Positions 44,398 to 52,033 of a stretch of 64,000 nucleotides of DNA are shown one piece after another; within the stretch, counting starts at the first letter, position 1, and every line of letters starts with the position of its first letter. Source of the stretch: CAZJLN01 sp964540765 (GTDB taxonomy: Bacteria; Chloroflexota; Anaerolineae; Anaerolineales; Anaerolineaceae). The translations under genes and the position numbers were made by a program. The stretch lies in contig CAZINW010000008.1 of NCBI GenBank assembly GCA_964540765.1, forward strand, positions 1 to 64,000, given 5' to 3'. The notes below the pieces were generated by a model. That model did not search any database and was not told the origin of the DNA. It saw nothing but the letters and a program-made list of their open reading frames with translations.

Positions 44398-45543
44398 ATG
44401 AATCAAGAAAAATCGACCTCTAAAACAAAATTATGCCCGGTCTGTGGCACCAGGCTGAGCGAGACAGCAAAGCGCTGTCTGGTATGTGGAAGCCAGTTGG
44501 AAGCAAATGCTGAAGCAAAATCACAAACAGGGATTAAAGCCCATCGCCTTCCTGAATTGAGACTGAGTCTCCCCCTCGCTTTGGGCTTGATCGCTCTAAT
44601 AATTGCCCTGGTTGCTGTTGTCGTCTATTTTGCCACTCAAGCAAAAGAACCAGCGCCGGAAGTGGTAGCTCCTGAATTCACAGCCACGCTTACACCTACT
44701 GAGACGATGACCCCAACCATTACCAACACACCGACGCCTGAACCAACCTTCACACCCTTGCCCCCCAATGAATATACGGTCGTTGCAGGGGATACATGTA
44801 TACCTATTGCCGCCCTTTTTGGAGTGTCCATCCAGAGCATCATTCAGGCGAACGACCTTAATGCTGATTGTGATATTTCTCCAGGTACGGTGCTTCTGAT
44901 ACCACAGCCAACCCCAACAGCATCCCCCCAACCCACTGCGACTTTAAATGAGCAGCAGTCAACAGATACAGCCTGCCAGGTATTGGAATATAAAGTGCAG
45001 GCCAATGATACGCTTAGCACCATTGCTGATTTGTACAACGTCTCCATGGCGTCAATTCGTGAATATTCAGAGATGATCAATGACACCGTCTATGAAGGTC
45101 TCTATATTAAAATCCCACTCTGTGAGCGCAAACCTACCGCTGGTCCCACCCCGACTCCAACGCCACTTCCACCCTATCCTGCACCCAATCTGCTTTTACC
45201 TGTTGATGGTGCCCCATTTTCCCTGAGCAATGATGCCATCACGCTGCAGTGGGCTGCTGTGGCTGAATTGAAAGTTAACGAGTATTATGCAATCACAGTT
45301 GAGGATCTGACATCTGCAGAAAAGAAGATGATCGTCGAGTATGTCACAGATACGAAATTCATTCTTCCAATCAGTTTCAGACCCGCAGATACCGTCCCTC
45401 ATATCATGCGTTGGTGGGTTTCGGTCGTCCGACAGACCAACGAAGGCACAGAAACACCTGTTTATGAACAAGCTGGACTATTAAGCGAGAAACGGGTTTT
45501 CAGCTGGACAGCAATCAACCTGCAATCCACGCCCGTTCCATAA
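44398..45543 (+). CDS. Membrane-anchored protein with zinc ribbon and two LysM domains
   Basis: A 381-residue protein. Residues about 12-33 form a zinc ribbon (CPVCG and CLVCG) in the cytoplasm. One membrane segment follows (about 60-85, LALGLIALIIALVAVVVYF in part), then a Thr/Pro-rich linker (TPTETMTPTITNTPTPEPT in part). LysM domain 1 (NEYTVVAGDTCIPIAALFGV, in part) and LysM domain 2 (YKVQANDTLSTIADLYNV) bind glycan such as peptidoglycan, separated by another Pro/Thr linker. A C-terminal beta domain of about 110 residues ends it. I chose ATG 44398; a GTG at 44368 is in frame but falls inside the promoter. It is probably a cell-wall-binding surface protein. Confidence 0.83.
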   Translation: MNQEKSTSKTKLCPVCGTRLSETAKRCLVCGSQLEANAEAKSQTGIKAHRLPELRLSLPLALGLIALIIALVAVVVYFATQAKEPAPEVVAPEFTATLTPTETMTPTITNTPTPEPTFTPLPPNEYTVVAGDTCIPIAALFGVSIQSIIQANDLNADCDISPGTVLLIPQPTPTASPQPTATLNEQQSTDTACQVLEYKVQANDTLSTIADLYNVSMASIREYSEMINDTVYEGLYIKIPLCERKPTAGPTPTPTPLPPYPAPNLLLPVDGAPFSLSNDAITLQWAAVAELKVNEYYAITVEDLTSAEKKMIVEYVTDTKFILPISFRPADTVPHIMRWWVSVVRQTNEGTETPVYEQAGLLSEKRVFSWTAINLQSTPVP

Positions 45544-45566
45544 TCAAAAACCAATTGTATATTTTT

Positions 45567-45604
45567 AAAGGCTGCTCGATTTTTGTCGGGCAGCCTTTAT
45601 TTTG
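45567..45604. terminator. Bidirectional terminator between the LysM gene and trxB
   Basis: A 13-bp stem (45567-45579 with 45586-45598, one wobble) with a 6-nt loop; T-rich sequence follows on the plus strand and A-rich sequence precedes. It lies between the convergent LysM gene (stop at 45543) and trxB (stop codon at 45597-45599, inside the stem). Confidence 0.85.
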
Positions 45605-46535
45605 ATTCTCCCAGAGACTCCAGATAATGCAAAGCTTGAATACCTGCTGCAGCACCCATGCCTGCAGAAGTGACCACCTGTCTAAAATAAGGATCTGCGA
45701 TTTCACCTGCAGCAAATACACCCGGAACACTTGTATGCATCAGATTATCAACTTTTATATATCCTTTTTCATCCATCTCCAATTGTCCTTCAAACAGATT
45801 CGAGTTGGGAGAGTGTCCTATGAAAATGAACACACCATCAGTACGAATTAGTTCTTCTTCGCCGGTTTTGACATTTTTGATATGCCCGGATTCAACCGTG
45901 TCATTACCCAAAATTTCCATTACAACTGAATTCCAGATGAAATTGATCTTTGGATTGCTTTTTGCGCGCTTCTCAAGAATAGCACCAGCACGTAAAATGT
46001 CTCTTCGGTGCACAATGGTCACCGATGAAGCAAACCTGGTTAGAAATATTCCTTCCTCAATGGCACTGTCACCACCTCCAACCACAATAACTTTCTTATT
46101 CCTGTAGAACGCCCCGTCGCAGGTGGCACAGTAAGAAACCCCTCTCCCGGTTAGTTCTTTTTCTCCTGGAATATTCAACCTTTTCGGATCAGCCCCAGTT
46201 GCAATAATTAACGAATCTGTATCGTACTGGTCAGAATAGGTTTTAATCATGAAAGGTCGGGTCGAAAGGTCAACCTTAATAGCTTGGTCATAGGTTATCG
46301 ATGCGCCAAAAAGCTCAGCTTGCTGTTGAAAAAGCTGTCCCAGTTTCTCACCACTGACCCCTTCCGGAAATCCAGGATAATTTTCGATTATTGATGTTAA
46401 TGCTGCCTGACCATATAAGTACGTTCCACTGAGCACCATGGGGTTCAAGGCTGCCCTGCCAACATAGAGCGCTGCTGATAAACCAGCAGGTCCTGATCCT
46501 AAAATTATTAATAAATGATGGTTCCTCGTTGTCAT
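45597..46535 (-). CDS. trxB: Thioredoxin reductase
   Basis: NADPH- and FAD-dependent reductase of thioredoxin. The 312-residue protein has the FAD motif IILGSGPAGLSAALYVGRA (in part GSGPAGLSAA), the redox pair CATC near residues 135-138 followed by DGAFYRNK, the NADPH motif VVGGGDSAIEEG and the C-terminal FAD contact GVFAAGEIADP. I chose ATG 46535 because GGAGA precedes it by six bases; an upstream TTG would cover the ribosome binding site. It probably reduces the thioredoxin at 602-958. It lies 27 bases after the aminotransferase on the same strand and may be co-transcribed with it. Confidence 0.95.
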   Translation of the reverse strand: MTTRNHHLLIILGSGPAGLSAALYVGRAALNPMVLSGTYLYGQAALTSIIENYPGFPEGVSGEKLGQLFQQQAELFGASITYDQAIKVDLSTRPFMIKTYSDQYDTDSLIIATGADPKRLNIPGEKELTGRGVSYCATCDGAFYRNKKVIVVGGGDSAIEEGIFLTRFASSVTIVHRRDILRAGAILEKRAKSNPKINFIWNSVVMEILGNDTVESGHIKNVKTGEEELIRTDGVFIFIGHSPNSNLFEGQLEMDEKGYIKVDNLMHTSVPGVFAAGEIADPYFRQVVTSAGMGAAAGIQALHYLESLGESK

Positions 46536-46562
46536 GCACTTCTCCAAACTTTCGTCTTTTAT

Positions 46563-47921
46563 TTAATTTGATTCTTGGTACGATTGAATTTCTCTATCCG
46601 CAATTTCGAGTGCCTGATCAATTACCTGAAAACCCTGTTCAAGTTCATCATCAGAGATGATCAAAGGTGGAATAATCAGGATGTTATTGTAGTTCGTGTA
46701 CAAAAATACACCCTTATCCAAAATAAATGCTTTTACTTTTGCCATTGTCTTTGAGAGAGGTTTGCTGAATTCACTTAACGGCTCCCGTGTTTCTCGATTC
46801 TTAACCAGTTCTATGGCACCAAATAATCCAATGGACCTGACATCACCGACACATGCATGCTTCTGTTTCACTTGTAACATAAGTTTTGAAAGTGTCTTCC
46901 CCCGAAGAGCACTCTTTTCAACAAGCTTATCAGATTGCATCACCTTAACGTTCGCAATGGCAGCCGCAAGTGAGACTGGATGACCATTGTAGGTTAAACC
47001 GCCATAATAAACCTGGTCATCAAAATGGGAAGCGATTTCATCTGTCATTGCCACTGCACCCAATGGAGCATATCCTGAAGTCAGTCCCTTTGCCATGGTG
47101 ATCATATCTGGTCTCACCTGCCAGTGATCAACAGCAAACCATGTTCCCGTTCTCCCAAAACCGGTCATCACCTCATCTGCGATCATCAATATCTTATATT
47201 TGTCACAAAGGGCACGAACTCCTTGAAGGTAAGTCGCGGGAGGGATGATTATCCCATTGGTTCCTGTCACAGGTTCGATCAAAATCGCAGCAATCGTATC
47301 TGGCCCTTCATAAAGGATGATCTCTTCGAGATGATCCAGGTATGTCCTGGCAAACTCAATTTCATTGACTTCCTCGCGGTTCTTGAAGAATGCTGAACGG
47401 TATAAATAAGGATCGATGAAGTGCACCACGCCAAGCATGACGCCAGGTTCCCATGCAAGTCGGCGTCTGTCACCTGTCAAAGCCATCGCACCCATGGTTG
47501 CACCGTGATAGGAGCGATAACGTGTCAATATTTTAAATTTGCCTGTATAAGCCCTTGCCAGTTTAATGGCGTTTTCATTGGCATCAGATCCGCCCAATGT
47601 ATACAAAAAGCGATTGAGTCCCTCTGGCATTACTTCGGATAACAGTTGCCCTAACTGCGCACGCGGCTTGGTTGCCATATGCGGACCGGCAAAAGGCAGT
47701 TCACGCGTCTGCGCCACCATGGCTTCGATCACGCGCTCATCCCCATGACCGATATTCACACACATCACCATGGAATTGAAATCCAAATATTTCTTCCCAT
47801 TGAAATCCCAAAAGTAAACGCCTTGGGCTCGCTCCACAGGGATGACATCAACCTTGTCCTGTGCTGACCAGGTCCAAAAATTGTGCTTCAGGGAAAGCGA
47901 AATTACTTCTTCTCGATCCAT
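46563..47921 (-). CDS. Class III PLP-dependent aminotransferase
   Basis: A 452-residue aminotransferase of the class III (omega-amino acid) family, related to 4-aminobutyrate, taurine-pyruvate and adenosylmethionine-8-amino-7-oxononanoate aminotransferases. Seen are the cofactor-site glycine loop TLGGSDANENAIKLAR (in part), YRSYHGATMGAMALTGD, the Asp of MIADEVMTGFGRTG and the PLP lysine (near residue 276) in MAKGLTSGY. The N terminus has the aromatic FWTWSAQ segment common in taurine-pyruvate-type enzymes, but the amino donor cannot be assigned. Start ATG 47921; GTG 47933 is an alternative. Confidence 0.87.
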   Translation of the reverse strand: MDREEVISLSLKHNFWTWSAQDKVDVIPVERAQGVYFWDFNGKKYLDFNSMVMCVNIGHGDERVIEAMVAQTRELPFAGPHMATKPRAQLGQLLSEVMPEGLNRFLYTLGGSDANENAIKLARAYTGKFKILTRYRSYHGATMGAMALTGDRRRLAWEPGVMLGVVHFIDPYLYRSAFFKNREEVNEIEFARTYLDHLEEIILYEGPDTIAAILIEPVTGTNGIIIPPATYLQGVRALCDKYKILMIADEVMTGFGRTGTWFAVDHWQVRPDMITMAKGLTSGYAPLGAVAMTDEIASHFDDQVYYGGLTYNGHPVSLAAAIANVKVMQSDKLVEKSALRGKTLSKLMLQVKQKHACVGDVRSIGLFGAIELVKNRETREPLSEFSKPLSKTMAKVKAFILDKGVFLYTNYNNILIIPPLIISDDELEQGFQVIDQALEIADREIQSYQESN

Positions 47922-48005
47922 TTCAGGCTTCACCTCACATTTGAATGTTTTTATTTTAGAATACTATCACAAATTGAATTTTAATCGCATATAATCAATA
48001 AAAAA

Positions 48006-49391
48006 ATGAGCCAGAGGTTACACATGAATTCCTGTATTGCATCGCTTAATTATTTTGACTTGAGTTTTGACAATTTCTTGAATGAACTAAAGAATTTTTT
48101 GCAAATACCATCAGTTTCCACCAACCCGGATCATGCTGAAGATATTCAAACGGCTGCAACTTTTCTGGTACAGAAACTGCAGTCCTTGGGCTTTCAAAAT
48201 GTCAAAGCTTACCAAACCGATCGTCATCCCATTGTCTACGGAGAATGGCTCAATGCAGGTCACGCTGCCCCGACCTTATTGATTTATGGTCATTATGATG
48301 TTCAACCCCCTGACCCTTTGGATGAATGGCAATCTGGCCCATTCGACCCCGTGGTTAAAGACGATTATTTGATCGCCAGGGGCGCATCGGACATGAAAGG
48401 TCAGATCATGGCAGCAATTTTTTCCCTGGAAAGTGTGCTCAAGACATCAGAACTCCCCCTGAACATAAAATTCATTTTGGAAGGTGAAGAAGAAATCGGT
48501 TCTCCATCTCTTGACGCTTTTTTGGAGACCCATAAAGAACTGTTAAAGGCTGATTTTGTCTTAAATCTAGATGCAGGCATGATTTCACCAGACAAACCAA
48601 CCATAGTGGTCGGTTTGCGGGGATTGTCTTTCTTTGAATTGCGCGTTTTTGGACCCAAACATGACCTTCATTCAGGCTTATTTGGCGGAGTAATAGCCAA
48701 CCCAGTGCACATTATTAGTCAGGTCATATCAGATTTGCATGATGAAAATGGCAAAGTAACACTCCCTAAATTTTATGATCATGTCCGCCCATTGACATCA
48801 TCTGATCGGGAAAAAATTGCTGCACTTGGCATTCCAGATTCCCGTTATCTTGAGCTTACGGGTGTTCCAAAACTGCATGGCGAAAAAGGCTTTACCCCTC
48901 TTGAACGTGTAGGTGCCCGTCCAACCCTGGATGTCAATGGAATTTATGCCGGCTTTATCGGGGAAGGCAGCAAAACCATAATTCCAGCCTATGCAAAAGC
49001 CAAAATTTCCTGCCGTCTTGTGCCTGATCAGGATCCTGAAGAAGTCTACGAATCTTTTGCAGCTTTCTGTAAAATGAATATCCCCGACACCGTCACATAC
49101 GAAATAATTAAAATGTCAGGGGCACCTGCATATCTTGTCGAAAATGCTCCTGGCATGGAAAATCTTGTTCAGGCATTTGAAACGGTCTGGCAAACAAAAA
49201 TTTCCTATAAAAGAGAAGGCGGAAGTGTTCCTGTTGCCACTTCCATGAAAAACATCCTGGGAATAGATTCCCTTCTGACAGGGTTTGGCTTGCCGGATGA
49301 TCAGATCCATTCGCCAAATGAGAGGCTTCATCTTCCAACCTGGAAACGAGGTATTCATGCACTTATTGTTTTCCTATTAAGCTTTTCTTGA
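48006..49391 (+). CDS. M20 family metallopeptidase (dipeptidase)
   Basis: A 461-residue zinc peptidase of the M20 family, like carnosinase and broad dipeptidases. Metal ligands seen: His in IYGHYDVQP (about 96), Asp in ARGASDMKG (about 129), the Glu pair in LEGEEEIGSPS (about 161) and the late His in PDDQIHSPNE (about 437). A dimerisation lid lies between residues 200 and 360. No signal peptide, so it completes peptide breakdown in the cytoplasm. ATG 48006 lies 10 bases after TATAAT (47990-47995) with no Shine-Dalgarno; a later ATG at 48024 is possible. It heads a long plus-strand run. Confidence 0.9.
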   Translation: MSQRLHMNSCIASLNYFDLSFDNFLNELKNFLQIPSVSTNPDHAEDIQTAATFLVQKLQSLGFQNVKAYQTDRHPIVYGEWLNAGHAAPTLLIYGHYDVQPPDPLDEWQSGPFDPVVKDDYLIARGASDMKGQIMAAIFSLESVLKTSELPLNIKFILEGEEEIGSPSLDAFLETHKELLKADFVLNLDAGMISPDKPTIVVGLRGLSFFELRVFGPKHDLHSGLFGGVIANPVHIISQVISDLHDENGKVTLPKFYDHVRPLTSSDREKIAALGIPDSRYLELTGVPKLHGEKGFTPLERVGARPTLDVNGIYAGFIGEGSKTIIPAYAKAKISCRLVPDQDPEEVYESFAAFCKMNIPDTVTYEIIKMSGAPAYLVENAPGMENLVQAFETVWQTKISYKREGGSVPVATSMKNILGIDSLLTGFGLPDDQIHSPNERLHLPTWKRGIHALIVFLLSFS

Positions 49392-49419
49392 TTAATCGTA
49401 TATTGGAGGTAAATTAAAA

Positions 49420-50295
49420 GTGGAAGAAAAACTGCCTGCTTATGGCGGTCAAGCAGTAATTGAAGGTGTGATGATGCGCGGCAAGTCATCCATTGCCATG
49501 GCTGTTCGATCTCCAGATGGTGAAATTAAGGTCGTAAATGAAAAGCTCACAGGGATATATAAAACAAATATTTTCAAGATCCCCTTTTTGAGAGGTCTTG
49601 TAAGCCTTTGGGACGCATTTGGCATCGGTATAAAGTACCTCACCCTTTCGGCTAATTTTCAAACGGGTGAAGATGAAAAACTTGAAGGTTTACCGTTGTA
49701 CTTGACGCTGGGAATATCGGTTCTCATCGGAATATCACTTTTCTTTTTGGCACCTTCTGCGTTGGCTGTTTGGATTGAAAAACTAACAGGGATAAGCCCT
49801 GGATGGATTAACCTGATCGAGGGTCTTATTCGCCTGACCATTTTGCTGGCTTACCTGGCAATTGTCGGTCGGATGCCCGATATCAGAAGAACCTTTGCCT
49901 ATCACGGTGCCGAGCATAAAACCATCAATGCCTTTGAAGCAGGCGTTGAGTTAACCCCTGAGACAGTTGCGAATCAATCGCGAGAGCATCCCCGCTGTGG
50001 AACTTCGTTTATGCTGACGCTCGTATTTATATCAGTGCTGCTGTTTTCTTTAATTCCACCCCTGGCGCTTCACTGGCGCCTTCTTTCGAGACTTCTCCTC
50101 ATTCCGTTTGTTGCTGGTATTTCATACGAATACATCCGCTTGCTCGCTCGATACATTGATAACCCCGTTGTACGTTTGATATCCAGGCCTAATCTTGCCC
50201 TGCAAAAATTGACCACGCGAGAACCCAGTTTGGATATGTTGGAAGTTTCCATTAAGGCGTTTAAGACCATGTACGAAAATGAGCATCAGCAATAG
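49420..50295 (+). CDS. DUF1385 family membrane protein (YqhQ-like)
   Basis: A 291-residue protein of the DUF1385 family. The signature YGGQAVIEGVMMRG is at residues 6-19, and YHGAEHKTINAFEAG near residue 165 carries conserved His and Glu residues that could bind metal. Three to five membrane segments are visible (GISVLIGISLFFLAPSALAV in part, ILLAYLAIVG, FISVLLFSLIPPLAL). Function is not established for the family. Start is GTG 49420 behind GGAGG. The comEA-like gene begins 18 bases after it. Confidence 0.85.
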   Translation: MEEKLPAYGGQAVIEGVMMRGKSSIAMAVRSPDGEIKVVNEKLTGIYKTNIFKIPFLRGLVSLWDAFGIGIKYLTLSANFQTGEDEKLEGLPLYLTLGISVLIGISLFFLAPSALAVWIEKLTGISPGWINLIEGLIRLTILLAYLAIVGRMPDIRRTFAYHGAEHKTINAFEAGVELTPETVANQSREHPRCGTSFMLTLVFISVLLFSLIPPLALHWRLLSRLLLIPFVAGISYEYIRLLARYIDNPVVRLISRPNLALQKLTTREPSLDMLEVSIKAFKTMYENEHQQ

Positions 50296-50313
50296 AAAGA
50301 TGCTGAATTATTC

Positions 50314-50907
50314 ATGAATATAAAACCTTGGCATTATGGACTGATTGGTTTTTTCGGTGGTCTATTGGTGACCGCTGTGATCTTGATCATTACCCTTCCA
50401 GGGCGCGGGGAACCCATAGCATTGCACCCTTCCTCGACCAATTCTTTCCCAACTGATCAATCGTCCAAACTGTCTGAATTGACGATAACAGTCCATATTA
50501 CTGGAGAAGTAAAAAATCCAGGCATTTACACGCTGCCCATGGGAAGCCGACTTAATGATGCCGTCACAGCAGCCGGGGGATTGACTGACTTGGCTGACCC
50601 CAACCTGCTCAACCTGGCAAGCCTTCTTGAAGATGGCTCCAGGAAGTATATACCCCCAATTGGAAACAAAACTACACCTGACAGTATCACCAATGAAGAA
50701 AAAGATGGAAATTTGATCAATATTAATTCAGCGAATGTTGATGAGCTGAAGTCCTTGCCAAATATCGGAGAAACAAAAGCCAATGCGATTATTGCCTACC
50801 GGCTTGAACATGGTTTGTTTACAAATATTGAGGAACTAATGGACGTACCAGGCATTGGCGAAGCGATTTTTGCTTCCATTAAAGACCTGGTCACACTTGG
50901 ACCTTGA
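50314..50907 (+). CDS. ComEA family DNA-binding protein
   Basis: A 197-residue membrane-anchored protein. An N-terminal transmembrane helix (about 8-30, YGLIGFFGGLLVTAVILIIT in part) is followed by a SLBB domain (about 55-115, VHITGEVKNPGIYTLPMG) and two helix-hairpin-helix motifs (about 135-195; LKSLPNIGETKANAIIAYR and LMDVPGIGEAIFASI). ComEA binds DNA outside the membrane during natural transformation. The ComEC channel is not adjacent; the next gene is a PLC-like protein. The ribosome binding site is weak (AAAGATG). Confidence 0.9.
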   Translation: MNIKPWHYGLIGFFGGLLVTAVILIITLPGRGEPIALHPSSTNSFPTDQSSKLSELTITVHITGEVKNPGIYTLPMGSRLNDAVTAAGGLTDLADPNLLNLASLLEDGSRKYIPPIGNKTTPDSITNEEKDGNLININSANVDELKSLPNIGETKANAIIAYRLEHGLFTNIEELMDVPGIGEAIFASIKDLVTLGP

Positions 50908-50911
50908 TCCA

Positions 50912-51559
50912 ATGAAATCCATATTTCATAAAAAGATCACCTCTGAAATGCTTTCACCCTATTTTTCTCCAGGGGCTATGACTTATATCATTAATGCCAA
51001 CTTAAGGCAGGATTCAATTCTTGGGCAATTGTTGCACAATGAATTTCATTTTGATAACAACAAACTACGTGAAGGTTATGCTTATATAAGTCAGCAGCAG
51101 TATCTGACTATAGAATTTTTAACAAAAGGAAAACCCAAAAAAGCCTGGCAGGCGCTGGGGCGCCTGATGCATACCGTACAGGATTTTTATGCTCATAGCA
51201 ACTACATTGCGCTTTGGGTGGATTCCTTGCAGGGAAAAGCTCCAAATATTGACGATCTTACCTTCAATGATGCTGCCATCGTGACACATCCCGTCTTTCA
51301 TACACATAAAGTTTATTTTCCATTGGATTTTGTCGGGATCATGCCAGGCATGTCAAAAATAGTAAAAAAGTACCTCCCATCTGATTCTCATGCCCACATG
51401 AACCTGGATTCACCTGAAAGTGGAGATTTGTTTCCATGGGCATATCAAGCCGCATCGAAGAGAACCTACCATGAATTCATTACATTGTTGGATAGGATTA
51501 AGCAAATCGACCACGATTTGGTTAATGCTTTTCTGGATAGAGAATGGCACGATAATTGA
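50912..51559 (+). CDS. Zinc-dependent phospholipase C / Het-C-like protein
   Basis: A 215-residue protein beginning four bases after the comEA stop. The segment GRLMHTVQDFYAHSNYIALW (about residues 85-104) has the His...Asp...His spacing of zinc-dependent phospholipase C and fungal Het-C-like proteins. Further His residues (THPVFHTHK, DSHAHMN) could complete a trinuclear zinc site. No signal peptide is evident, so export is doubtful. I am fairly sure of the fold and not of the substrate. The start ATG 50912 has no obvious ribosome binding site and may rely on coupling to comEA. Confidence 0.6.
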   Translation: MKSIFHKKITSEMLSPYFSPGAMTYIINANLRQDSILGQLLHNEFHFDNNKLREGYAYISQQQYLTIEFLTKGKPKKAWQALGRLMHTVQDFYAHSNYIALWVDSLQGKAPNIDDLTFNDAAIVTHPVFHTHKVYFPLDFVGIMPGMSKIVKKYLPSDSHAHMNLDSPESGDLFPWAYQAASKRTYHEFITLLDRIKQIDHDLVNAFLDREWHDN

Positions 51560-51576
51560 AGGGTATAATAAGAATC

Positions 51577-52026
51577 ATGAACATCTATCAAACTCTTCAC
51601 TCTCATTTGTACAAGGCAATGAAAGAGCAGGACGTGGCTAGAAAGCGCGTCTTACGGTTACTGCTTTCATCACTAAAATTTGCCGAGGTAGCCAAAGGCT
51701 CAGAACTGGATGAAACAGAAGTCCTTGGGATTATTCAGAAAGAAATTAAGACCAAGAATGAAACCCTAGCTGATGCACGTAAGGCAAACAGACAAGATCT
51801 GATCGAAGAATCTGAAGATGATATCCGTATTTTGGAAGAATACCTCCCTGAACAGATTTCGCCCGAAGAGCTCCACCAGGTGGCAAACCAGGTCATTGAA
51901 GGAATGGGCGCCACATCCATTAAGGATATGGGCAATGTAATGAAAATATTGATTGCCCGGCTTGCGGGTAGTGCCACAAACCAGGATGCAAGCAAGGCAG
52001 TAAGGGATATCTTGCAAAACAAATAA
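51577..52026 (+). CDS. yqeY: GatB/YqeY domain-containing protein
   Basis: A 149-residue YqeY protein, related to the tail domain of GatB (tRNA amidotransferase) that touches tRNA. Typical segments: KAMKEQDVARKRVLRLLLSS, VLGIIQKEIKTKNETLADAR, ILEEYLPEQISPEELHQV, MGNVMKILIARLAGSATNQD (each in part) and the C-terminal SKAVRDILQNK. Its cellular role is not established. TATAAT at 51564-51569 lies seven bases before ATG 51577, with no Shine-Dalgarno, although a longer frame from 51556 is open. The 7TM-HD gene begins 7 bases after its stop. Confidence 0.9.
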   Translation: MNIYQTLHSHLYKAMKEQDVARKRVLRLLLSSLKFAEVAKGSELDETEVLGIIQKEIKTKNETLADARKANRQDLIEESEDDIRILEEYLPEQISPEELHQVANQVIEGMGATSIKDMGNVMKILIARLAGSATNQDASKAVRDILQNK

Positions 52027-52033
52027 GTCTAAA

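Noticed and set aside
45567..45604. Riboswitch or attenuator in the hairpin near trxB
   Set aside because: The hairpin lies between two convergent stops and has U tracts both ways, so it is simply a bidirectional terminator.
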